Source: Megaustenia siamemsis | Taxonomy: Eukaryota; Mollusca; Gastropoda; Stylommatophora; Ariophantidae | Length of the DNA stretch: 64,000 nt | Assembly: GCA_032433765.1 (NCBI GenBank) | Contig: JAVIAB010000102.1 | Location: 8,119,021-8,183,020, forward strand | Direction of reading: 5' to 3' | In this document: in pieces, positions 40,783-51,905 of the stretch | Numbering within the stretch: position 1 is the first letter of the stretch | Layout: each line of letters starts with the position of its first letter | The notes under the pieces: model-generated | Database searches by the model: none | What the model was told of the DNA's origin: nothing | Seen by the model: the letters and a program-made list of their open reading frames with translations, nothing else | Position numbers and translations under genes: made by a program

Positions 40783-41692
40783 CAGTCATTACCTTGAGCC
40801 GATACCTTGAGCCGGCACCTTGAGTCATTACCTTGAGCCGGTTCCTTGATCCGGCACCTTGAGTCATTACCTTGAGCCGGTTCCTTGATCCGGCACCTTG
40901 AGTCATTACCTTGAGCCGGTTCCTTGATCCGGCACCTTGAGTCATTACCTTGAGCCGGTTCCTTGATCCGGCACCTTGAGTCATTACCTTGAGCCGGTTC
41001 CTTGATCCGGCACCTTGAGTCATTACCTTGAGCCGGTTCCTTGATCCGGCACCTTGAGTCATTACCTTGAGCCGGTTCCTTGATCCGGCACCTTGAGTTA
41101 TTACCTTGAGCCGGTTCCTTTATCCGGCACCTTGAGTCATTACCTTGAGCCGGTTCCTTGATCCGGCACCTTGAGTCATTACCTTGAGCCTTTTCCTTGA
41201 TCCGGCACCTTGAGTCATTACCTTGAGCCGGTTCCTTGATCCGGCACCTTGAGTCATTACCTTGAGCCGGTTCCTTGATCCGGCACCTTGAGTCATTACC
41301 TTGAGCCGGTTCCTTGATCCGGATAATTGAGTCATTACCTTGAGCCGGTTCTTTGATCCGGCACCTTGAGTCATTACCTTGAGCCGGTTCCTTGATCCGG
41401 CACCTTGAGTCATTACCTTGAGCCGGTTCCTTGATCCGGCACCTTGAGTCATTACCTTGAGCCGGTTCCTTGATCCAGCACCTTGAGTCATACCTTGAGC
41501 CGGTTCCTTGATCCGGCACCTTGAGTCATTACCTTGAGCCGGTTCCTTGATCCGGCACCTTGAGTCATTACCTTGAACCGGTTCCTTGATCCGGCACCTT
41601 GAGTCATTACCTTGAGCCGGTTCCTTGATCCGGCACCTTGAGTCATTACCTTGAGCCGGTTCCTTGATCCGGCACCTTGAGTCATTACCTTA
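40783..41692. repeat. 39-bp higher-order array of three 13-bp monomers
   Basis: About 23 copies of the ordered triplet accttgagtcatt / accttgagccggt / tccttgatccggc. Very homogeneous, unlike the irregular array on the left of SINE2. Minus-strand open frames with a 13-residue repeat are artefacts of the 39-bp period. Confidence 0.95.
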
Positions 41693-42170
41693 AAATGACC
41701 TTGTTAATCGAGACCTAAAAAAATGTGACAATAATTTACCCATTTATTTATTTCAAATATTCTTTATAAATCTGATAACAGTTTGAGAATCATTGCATTA
41801 ATCATTTAAGATCGATGGAATAGGTATTATAGCAAGAGTTGATTTTTCTTTTAGTATTTCATGTTCGTTTTCATTAGTTAGCGTTCTGGAAGATCCATTG
41901 TGGTAACAGTAATAATCGTTTTTTTTAGGTGGAATTAATGCATCTCCCACTTAAACATCAAAGAAGCCCTTTTGTAATGAGAAAGTATTACCAAGTCAAT
42001 AAAATTCTGATTACTATTGATCGCTTGATTGATAAAATCAATATCATTGTTCTTAGTGTGAACCTTGTGGGTGTTTCATCGTTATGTTCTCTTCGTGGTA
42101 GAATCGGGGCATTTTCTCTTCTCGGAAATGTTTATTTGTGATTGTGTTTTCGACTAAATTATACAGACTA
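41693..42170. other. Spacer, no gene supported
   Basis: AT-rich. A 70-codon plus-strand frame at 41929-42141 follows tttttttaggtgg, which looks like a splice acceptor, but the frame has no recognisable motif and is destroyed by a one-base loss in copy 3 (near 57741). Confidence 0.5.
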
Positions 42171-42418
42171 GTGTCTTTTCTTCTCGCACAAGAATGGTGT
42201 TTTTTCTTCTCTTGCAAGAATGGTATTTTTTCTTCTTTCGCAAGAATGGTATTTTTTCTTCTCTCGTAAGAATGGTATTTTTTCTTCTCTCACAAGAATT
42301 GTATTTTTTCTTCTCTCGCAAGAATGGTATTTTTTCTTCTCTCGCAAGAAGTGTATTTTTTCTTCTCTCGCAAGAATGGTATTTTTTCTTCTCTCGCAAG
42401 AATGGTATTTTTTCTTCT
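42171..42418. repeat. 26-bp array
   Basis: About 10 copies of a unit with tcgcaagaatggtatttttt and cttctc. The unit resembles the SINE1 segment aaatgggtaccggatttttt, and the array joins a SINE1 fragment on its right. Confidence 0.9.
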
Positions 42419-42570
42419 CTGATATTTTTTTCTGTGATTGTGAAGCGGCATGGGCGTAATACCGACCACATTACCCCAAAAATCATGTGCCGAAGATCTG
42501 TAAAATGTATGGTCACAAACACCATATTCCCTATACGCCACTTAGCGTGACGGGTGTACTTTACTTTATT
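42419..42570 (+). mobile_element. SINE1 3' fragment
   Basis: From tctgatatttttttctgtga (matching the SINE ggattttttctgggaaa segment) through aagcggcatgggcgtaatac, gccacttagcgtgacggg to tactttacttta. Lacks the tRNA head; its hairpin has a G to A change. Confidence 0.8.
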
Positions 42571-42772
42571 TACTATATAACTAGCGACCCTAAGAACAAA
42601 CATATTACATTTATAATATAACAAAAGGATGTTGGGATGTCCGAGACCCCATCTCATGTAATTGGTACAAGACGATGCATGTTGTATTGATGACAGGATT
42701 ACTACTGCGATCAAAGCACTTGAATTATTGTTAAAATTGCAACAACAAAGCGGTAAGGGCTGCATGGGTTAA

Positions 42773-43909
42773 GATAACAACGGCTCAATCAATACACGTC
42801 GAAGACAAATGATAACAACGGCTCAATCAATACACATCGAAGACAAATGATAACAACGGCTCAATCAATACACATTGAAGACAAATGATAACAAAGGCTC
42901 AATCAATACACATCGAAGACAAATGATAACAACGGCTCAATCAATACACATCGAAGACAAATGATAACAACGGCTCAATCAATACACATCGAAGACAAAT
43001 GATAACAACGGCTCAATCAATACACATCGAAGACAAATGATAACAACGGCTCAATCAATACACATCGAAGACAAATGATAACAACGGCTCAATCAATACA
43101 CAACGAAGACAAATGATAACAACGGCTCAATCAATACACAACGAAAACAAATGATAACAACGGCTCAATCAATACACATCGAAGACAAATGATAACAACG
43201 GCTCAATCAATACTCATCGAAGACAAATGATAACAACGGCTCGATCAATACACATCGAAGACAAATGATAACAACGGCTCAATCAATACACATCGAAGAC
43301 AAATGATAACAACGGCTCAATCAATACACATCGAAGACAAATGATAACAACGACTCAATCAATACACATCGAAGACAAATGATAACAACGGCTCAATCAA
43401 TACACATCGAAGACAAATGATAACAACGACTCAATCAATACACATCTAAGACAAATGATAACAACGGCTCAATCAATACACATCGAAGACAAATGATAAC
43501 AACGACTCAATCAATACACATCGAAGACAAATGATAACAACGGCTCAATCAATACACATCGAAGACAAATGATAACAACGGCTCAATCAATACACATCGA
43601 AGACAAATGATAACAACGGCTCAATCAATACACATCGAAGACAAATGATAACAACGACTCAATCAATACACATCGAAGACAAATGATAACAACGACTCAA
43701 TCATACACATCGAAGACAAATGATAACAACGGCTCAATCAATACACATCGAAGACAAATGATAACAACGGCTCAATCAATACACATCGAAGACAAATGAT
43801 AACAACGGCTCAATCAATACACATCGAAGACAAATGATAACAACGGCTCAATCAATACACATCGAAGACAAATGATAACAACGGCTCAATCAATACACAT
43901 CGAAGATAA
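42773..43909. repeat. 38-bp array, about 30 copies
   Basis: Unit gataacaacggctcaatcaa then tacacatcgaagacaaat. Homogeneous; a few units read gactcaatc or acaacgaa. The equivalent arrays in copies 2 and 3 have about 16 units each. Confidence 0.95.
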
Positions 43910-44300
43910 AGGCCTGACAGTAAAATAGCTGAAGTTGTCAGTGACTCACAGCTAATGGCTTGCGTTAAGAATCAGTGAACCAGAACTCTTTAGAACCCTG
44001 TACTGCACTCTTCGTGGTGTTATTTTCTAGTAATAAACTAACTAATATAGTCTGGCAAATGAGTAGGGAGGGCAGCCTAGTACCCGAAAAGTGCCATGTC
44101 GAAGACGGATGTGTTGGGCTGAATGATGTAAATATCACAGTTTTATTGTAAACAGCAACACAGAGGCGCATTTAAAGTCCTTTAATGGCGAACGACTAAG
44201 AGGGATAGTTCACGGCTGGATCGGCGAACTAGAACTATCCAGGACTGCAAGTATTCTTTAGTCAATTGGTGGATGCAAGCAGGCATATCTACACATCTAG
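43910..44300. repeat. Dispersed repeat and spacer
   Basis: 43910-44165 is the relative of 17115-17400 (gtcagtgactcacagct and later blocks). The rest, to 44300, is single-copy within the unit. A minus-strand 68-codon frame has no family match. Confidence 0.55.
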
Positions 44301-46940
44301 CGACTCACAAAACACTAAATGCCCCTTCATCTATGCAACTCCTCATGTACATAAACAATGTCCAGGACGCTAAATGACACTTCCTCTATACAACTCCTCA
44401 TGTACATAAAACAATGTCCAGGACGCTAAATGCCACTTCATCTATGCAACTCCTCATGTACATAAACAATGTCCAGGACGCTAAATGACACTTCCTCTAT
44501 ACAACTCCTCATGTACATAAACAATGTCCAGGACACTAAATGCCCCTTCATCTATGCAACTCCTCATGTACATAAACAATGTCCAGGACGCTAAATGCCA
44601 CTTCCACTATGCAACTCCTCATGTACAATAACAATGTCCAGGACGCTAAATGCCACTTCCTCTACACAACTCCTCATGTACAATAACAATGTCCAGGTCG
44701 CTAAATGCCACTTCCTCTACACAACTCCTCATGTACAATAACATGTTCAGGTCGCTAAGTGCCACTTCCTCTATACAACTCCTCATGTACAATAACAATG
44801 TCCAGGACGCTAAATGACACTTCCTCTATACAACTCCTCATGTACAATAACAATGTCCAGGACGCTAAATGACACTTCCTCTATACAACTCCTCATGTAC
44901 AATAACAATGTCCAGGACGCTAAATGACACTTCCTCTATACAACTCCTCATGTACAATAACAATGTCCAGGACGCTAAATGACACTTCCTCTATACAACT
45001 CCTCATGTACAATAACAATGTCCAGGACGCTAAATGACACTTCCTCTATACAACTCCTCATGTACAATAACAATGTCCAGGACGCTAAATGACACTTCCT
45101 CTATACAACTCCTCATGTACAATAACAATGTCCAGGGACGTTAAATGACACTTCCTCTATACAACTCCTCATGTACAATAACAATGTCCAGGACGTTAAA
45201 TGACACTACCTCTATACAACTCTCATGTACAATAACAATGTCCAGGTCGCTAAATGACACTTCCTCTATACAACTCCTCATGTACAATAACTGTCCAGGA
45301 CGTTAAATGCCACTTCCTCTATACAACTCCTCATGTACAATAACAATGTCCAGGACGATAAATGCCACTTCCTCTATACAACTCCTCATGTACAATAACT
45401 GTCCAGGACGTTAAATGCCACTTTCTCTATACAACTCCTCATGTACAATAACTGTCCAGGACGTTAAATGCCACTTCCTCTATACAACTCCTCATGTACA
45501 ATAACTGTCCAGGACGTTAAATGCCACTTCCTCTATACAACTCCTCCTGTACAATAACTGTCCAGGACGTTAAATGCCACTTCCTCTATACAACTCCTCA
45601 TGTACAATAACAATGTCCAGGACGATAAATGCCACTTCCTCTATACAACTCCTCATGTACAATAACTGTCCAGGACGTTAAATGCCACTTCCTCTATACA
45701 ACTCCTCCTGTACAATAACAATGTCCAGGACGTTAAATGCCACTTCCTCTATACAACTCCTCCTGTACAATAACAATGTCCAGGACGATAAATGCCACTT
45801 CCTCTATACAACTCCACATGTACAATAACTGTCCAGGACGTTAAATGCCACTTCCTCTATACAACTCCTCATGTACAATAACTGTCCATGACGTTAAATG
45901 CCACTTCCTCTATACAACTCCTCATGTACAATAACAATGTCCAGGACGATAATGCCACTTCCTCTATACAACTCCTCCTGTACAATAACTGTCCAGGACG
46001 TTAAATGCCACTTCCTCTATACAACTCCTCCTGTACAATAACCATGTCCAGGACGCTAAATGCCCCTTTCTCTATACAACACCTCATGGTGCAATAACCA
46101 TGTCCAGAACGCTAAATGTCCCTTCCTCTATACAACACCTCATGGTGCAATAACCATGTCCAGGACGCTAAATGCCCCTTCCTCTATACAACACCTCATG
46201 GTGCAATAACCATGTCCAGGACGCTAAATGTCCCTTCCTCTATACAACACCTCATGGTGCAATAACCATGTCCAGGACGCTAAATGCCCCTTCCTCTATA
46301 CAACACCTCATGGTGCAATAACCATGTCCAGGACGCTAAATGCCCCTCCTCTATACAACACCTCATGGTGCAATAACCATGTCCAGAACGCTAAATGCCG
46401 CTTCCTCTATACAACACCTCATGGTGCAATAACCATGTCCAGAACGCTAAATGCCGCTTCCTCTATACAACACCTCATGGTGCAATAACCATGTCCAGAA
46501 CGCTAAATGCCCCTTCCTCTATACAACTCCTCATGGTACAATAACCATGTCCAGAACGCTAAATGCCCCTTCCTCTATACAACACCTCATGGTACAATCA
46601 CCATGTCCAGAACGCTAAATGCCGCTTCCTCTATACAACACCTCATGGTGCAATAACCATGTCCAGAACGCTAAATGCCCCTTCCTCTATACAACACCTC
46701 ATGGTACAATAACCATGTCCAGAACGCTAAATGCCCCTTCCTCTATACAACACCTCATGGTGCAATAACCATGTCCAGAACGCTAAATGCCCCTTCCTCT
46801 ATACAACACCTCATGGTACAATAACCATGTCCAGAACGCTAAATGCCCCTTCCTCTATACAACACCTCATGGTACAATAACCATGTCCAGAACGCTAAAT
46901 GCCGCTTCCTCTATACAGCTCCTCATGGTTCAATAACCAT
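44301..46940. repeat. 55-bp array
   Basis: About 50 units with aatgtccaggacgctaaatg, acacttcctctatacaactc and ctcatgtaca. Sub-blocks occur in a fixed order: gtacataaacaatg units, then gtacaataacaatg, then units with a 3-bp loss (aataactgtcc), then ggtgcaataaccatg units. Confidence 0.95.
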
Positions 46941-47283
46941 GATTGACTGTTCTCATTCTGTACGTTTCGAGAGCGGGGCCGACGATATGGTTGCTGGCGC
47001 CCTGAACAAGCCGAACTTTAGCGCCATTTTAAGATTTAATTATAACAATTTTCACAAGAATAAAAAAATTAATAAGAAGCTTTTTTGTTGTTTTTTTGTT
47101 GTTGTTGTTGTTTTTGTTGTGTTGTTGTTGTTGTTGTTTTTGTGTTTACCAGCTTTCACCTCTGCCAAAGTCCCTAGAGACTATGAGCTACATTTTGCGC
47201 GTTAATTCGTTTTTCCCCAACAGCCGTTTACACTGGGGTCCTGCGTCGCACAGGCAGATAACTCAGTCTTCACCTGAACCATT

Positions 47284-48553
47284 GACCTCAGCCGGCACCT
47301 TGAGCCATTACTTTGAGCTCGTACCTTGAGCCATTACTTGAGCTCGTACCTTGAGCCATTACTTTGAACTCGTACCTTGAGCCATTACTTTGAGCTCTTA
47401 CCTTGAGCCATTACTTTGAGCCGGTACCTTGTGCCATTACTTTGAGCTCTTACCTTGAGCCATTACTTTGAGCTCTTACCTTGAGCCATTACTTTGAGCT
47501 CTTACCTTGTGCCATTACTTTGAGATCTTACCTTGAGCCATTACTTTGAGCTCTTACCTTGAGCCATTACTTTGAGCCGGTACCTTGTGCCATTACCTTG
47601 AGTTTTTACTTTGAGCCGATACATTGAGCCATTACATTGAGCCGCACCTTGAGCCATTACCTTGAGTTGACACCTTGAGTCATTACCTTGAGCCGGCACC
47701 CTCAGCCGGTACCTTGAGTCATTATTTTGAGCCAATAACTTGTGTCAATACCTTGAGACGGTACCTTGAGCCATTACCTTGAGTCGACACCTTGAGCCAT
47801 TACCTTCAGCCGGCACCTTGAGCCATTACCTTGAGCCATTACCTTCAGCTGGCACCTTGAGCCATTACCTTGAGCCATTACCTTGAGCCGGCACCTTGAG
47901 CCATTACCTTGAGTCGACACCTTGAGCCATTACCTTGAGTCGACACCTTGAGTCATTACCTTGAGTCGACACCTTGAGCCATTATCTTGAGCCGACACCT
48001 TGAGCCATTACCTTGAGTCGACACATTGAGCCATTACCTTGAGTCGACACCTTGAGTCATTACCTTGAGTCGACATCTTGAGCCATTACCTTGAGTCGAC
48101 ACCTTGAGCCATTACCTTGAGTCGACACCTTGAGCCATTACCTTGAGTCGACACCTTGAGTCATTACCTTGAGCCGGCACCTTGAGCCATTACCTGAGTC
48201 GATACCTTGAGCCATTACCTTGAGTCGACACCTTGAGTCATTACCTTGAGCCGGCACCTTGAGCCATTACCTTGAGTCGACACCTTGAGCCATTACCTTG
48301 AGTCGACACCTTGTGTCATTACCTTGAGCCGGCACCTTGAGCCGGTACCGTGAGCCGGTACCTTGAGTCATTATTTTGAGCCAATACCTTGAGTCATTAC
48401 CTTGAGCGGCACCTTGAGCCGGTACCGTGAGCCGGTACCTTGAGTCATTATTTTGAGCCAATACCTTGAGTCATTACCTTGAGCCGGTACCCTGAGCCAT
48501 TACCTTGAGCCGGCACCTTGAGCCGGTACATTGAGCCGGCACCTTCATTCATT
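47284..48553. repeat. 13-bp monomer array, copy 2
   Basis: About 130 bp longer than in copy 1: an extra block of accttgagtcgac / accttgagccatt monomers with an acacattgagcc variant lies near 47920-48050. Confidence 0.9.
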
Positions 48554-48882
48554 GGGGGCCTCGGTAGCCTAGTTGGGAATACCACCCGACTGGACTACGG
48601 ACGTTCGGACAACCCGTGTTCGATTCCCGCTGGGAGCAGTGTGAGTGGTACTCATAGTTGGAAAAAAATACCCCACGGTCGACCCAGCCGTTGGCAGAAG
48701 TGGGTACCAGTGTATTACCCTGGGAAGGTGAGGAATGTCGCCTCGCATCTGAGTTTCGATGCTTGAGGCGACAATATACAGAAATCTCCGAACATTTCTG
48801 GATAGGCGGCCGAGCACATATGGGTGTAAACTCGCGTGCTAAGACGCCGGTTCAAGTCTCGTACTTTACCTTCACTTTACTT
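48554..48882 (+). mobile_element. SINE2, copy 2
   Basis: Nearly identical to 40453-40782; one A fewer in the tggaaaaaaa run and gagtttcgatgc in place of gagtttctatgc. Present because the whole unit was duplicated, not a new insertion. Confidence 0.85.
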
Positions 48883-49828
48883 CAGTCATTACCTTGAGCC
48901 GATACCTTGAGCCGGCACCTTGAGTCATTACCTTGAGCCGGTTCCTTGATCCGGAACCTTGAGTCCTTACCTTGAGCCGGTTCCTTGATCCGGCACCTTG
49001 AGTCATTACCTTGAGCCGGTTCCTTGATCCGGCACCTTGAGTCATTACCTTGAGCCGGTTCCTTGATCCGGCACCTTGAGTCATTACCTTGAGCCGGTCC
49101 TTGATCCGGCACCTTGAGTCATTACCTTGAGCCGGTTCCTTGATCCGGCACCTTGAGTCATTACCTTGAGCCGGTTCCTTGATCCGGCACCTTGAGTCAT
49201 TACCTTGAGCCGGTTCCTTGATCCGGCACCTTGAGTCATTACCTTGAGCCGGTTCCTTGATCCGGCACCTTGAGTCATTACCTTGAGCCGGTTCCTTGAT
49301 CCGGCACCTTGAGTCATTACCTTGAACCGGTTCCTTGATCCGGCACCTTGAGTCATTACCTTGAGCCGGTTCCTTGATCCGGCACCTTGAGTCATTACCT
49401 TGAGCCGGTTCCTTGATCCGGCACATTGAGTCATTACCTTGAGCCGGTTCCTTGATCCGGCACCTTGAGTCATTACCTTGAGCCGGTTCCTTGATCCGGC
49501 ACCTTGAGTCATTACCTTGAGCCGGTTCCTTGATCCGGCACCTTGAGTCATTACCTTGAGCCGGTTCTTTGATCCGGCACCTTGAGTCATTACCTTGAGC
49601 CGGTTCCTTGATCCGGCACCTTGAGTCATTACCTTGAGCCGGTTCCTTGATCCGGCACCTTGAGTCATTACCTTGAGCCGGTTCCTGATCCGGCACCTTG
49701 AGTCATTACCTTGAACCGGTTCCTTGATCCGGCACCTTGAGTCATTACCTTGAGCCGGTTCCTTGATCCGGCACCTTGAGTCATTACCTTGAGCCGGTTC
49801 CTTGATCCGGCACCTTGAGTCATTACCT
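48883..49828. repeat. 39-bp higher-order array, copy 2
   Basis: About 24 triplets. Carries ccggaacc and gagtccttacc variants near its left end, one-base losses near 49098 and 49685, and gaaccggttcc variants. Confidence 0.95.
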
Positions 49829-50305
49829 TAAAATGACCTTGTTAATCGAGACCTAAAAAAATGTGACAATAATTTACCCATTTATTTATTTCAAATATTC
49901 TTTATAAATCTGATAACAGTTTGAGAATCATTGCATTAATCATTTAAGATCGATGGAATAGGTATTATAGCAAGAGTTGATTTTTCTTTAAGTATTTCAT
50001 GTTCGTTTTCATTAGTTAGCGTTCTGGAAGATCCATTGTGGTAACAGTAATAATCGTTTTTTTTTAGGTGGAATTAATGCATCTCCCACTTAAACATCAA
50101 AGAAGCCCTTTTGTAATGAGAAAGTATTACCAAGTCAATAAAATTCTGATTACTATTGATCGCTTGATTGATATAATCGATATCAATGTTCTTAGTGTGA
50201 ACCTTGTGGGTGTTTCATCGTTATGTTCTCTTCGTGGTAGAATCGGGGCATTTTCTCTTCTCGGAAATGTTTATTTGTGATTGTGTTTCGACTAAATTAT
50301 ACAGA

Positions 50306-50562
50306 CTAGTGTCTTTTCTTCTCGCACAAGAATGGTGTTTTTTCTTCTCTTGCAAGAATGGTATTTTTTCTTCTTTCGCAAGAATGGTATTTTTTCTTCT
50401 CTCGTAAGAATGGTATTTTTTCTTCTCTCACAAGAATTGTATTTTTTCTTCTCTCGCAAGAATGATATTTTTTCTTCTCTCGCAAGAAGTGTATTTTTTC
50501 TTCTCTCGCAAGAATGGTATTTTTTCTTCTCTCGCAAGAATGGTATTTTTTCTTCTCTGATA
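50306..50562. repeat. 26-bp array, copy 2
   Basis: About 10 units; includes an aatgatatttttt variant shared with copy 3 but not copy 1. Confidence 0.9.
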
Positions 50563-50708
50563 TTTTTTTTCTGTGATTGTGAAGCGGCATGGGCGTAATA
50601 CCGACCACATTACCCCAAAAATCATGTGCCGAAGATCTGTAAAATGTATGGTCACAAACACCATATTCCCTATACGCCACTTAGCGTGACGGGTGTACTT
50701 TACTTTAT
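50563..50708 (+). mobile_element. SINE1 3' fragment, copy 2
   Basis: As in copy 1, with one extra T before ctgtgattgtgaagcggc. Confidence 0.8.
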
Positions 50709-50910
50709 TTACTATATAACTAGCGACCCTAAGAACAAACATATTACATTTATAATATAACAAAAGGATGTTGGGATGTCCGAGACCCCATCTCATGTAA
50801 TTGGTACAAGACGATGCATGTTGTATTGATGACGGGATTACTACTGCGATCAAAGCACTTGAATTATTGTAAAATTGCAACAACAAAGCGGTAAGGGCTG
50901 CATGGGTTAA

Positions 50911-51517
50911 GATAACAACGGCTCAATCAATACACGTCGAAGACAAATGATAACAACGGCTCAATCAATACACATCGAAGACAAATGATAACAACGGCTC
51001 AATCAATACACATTGAAGACAAATGATAACAAAGGCTCAATCAATACACATCGAAGACAAATGATAACAACGGCTCAATCAATACACATCGAAGACAAAT
51101 GATAACAACGGCTCAATCAATACACATCGAAGACAAATGATAACAACGGCTCAATCAATACACATCGAAGACAAATGATAACAACGGCTCAATCAATACA
51201 CATCGAAGACAAATGATAACAACGGCTCAATCAATACACATCGAAGACAAATGATAACAACGACTCAATCAATACACATCGAAGACAAATGATAACAACG
51301 ACTCAATCAATACACATCGAAGACAAATGATAACAACGGCTCAATCAATACACATCGAAGACAAATGATAACAACGGCTCAATCAATACACATCGAAGAC
51401 AAATGATAACAACGGCTCAATCAATACACATCGAAGACAAATGATAACAACGGCTCAATCAATACACATCGAAGACAAATGATAACAACGGCTCAATCAA
51501 TACACATCGAAGATAAA
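50911..51517. repeat. 38-bp array, copy 2, about 16 units
   Basis: The first units carry the same marker variants as copy 1 (acgtcgaag, acattgaag, aacaaaggctc), so the left edge is shared; the difference is in the number of inner units. Confidence 0.95.
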
Positions 51518-51905
51518 GGCCTGACAGTAAAATAGCTGAAGTTGTCAGTGACTCACAGCTAATGGTTTGCGTTAAGAATCAGTGAACCAGAACTCTTTAG
51601 AACCCTGTACTGCACCTCTTCGTGGTGTTATTTTCTAGTAATAAACTAACTAATATAGTCTGGCAAATGAGTAGGGAGGGCAGCCTAGTACCCGAAAAGT
51701 GCCATGTCGAAGACGGATGTGTTGGGCTGAATGATGTAAATATCACAGTTTATTGTAAACAGCAACACAGAGGCGCATTTAAAGTCCTTTTAATGGCGAA
51801 CGACTAAGAGGGATAGTTCACGGCTGGATCGGCGAACTAGAACTATCCAGGACTGCAAGTATTCTTTAGTCAATTGGTGGATGCAAGCAGGCATATCTAC
51901 ACATC
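51518..51905. repeat. Dispersed repeat and spacer, copy 2
   Basis: Copy of 43910-44300, with one extra base in tgcacctcttcg and one T fewer in cacagttt. These small shifts change the short frames on both strands, which argues against coding function. Confidence 0.55.

Larger units (their letters stand above)
38966..46940. repeat. Large tandem unit, copy 1 (7,975 bp)
   Basis: Begins gattgactgttctcattctg and ends in the 55-bp array (gctcctcatggttcaataac then cat). Copies 2 and 3 follow immediately with the same internal order. Copy 1 is the longest because its 38-bp array has about 30 units rather than 16; its 13-bp array is about 130 bp shorter. Confidence 0.95.

Noticed and set aside
41929..42141. 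70-codon frame after a splice-acceptor-like T run
   Set aside because: Conserved in copies 1 and 2 only by recent duplication, disrupted by a one-base loss in copy 3, and without recognisable motifs.
42773..43909. Regularly spaced identical repeats resembling a CRISPR array
   Set aside because: Units are directly adjacent with no unique spacers, and the context is animal DNA with SINEs and LINEs.
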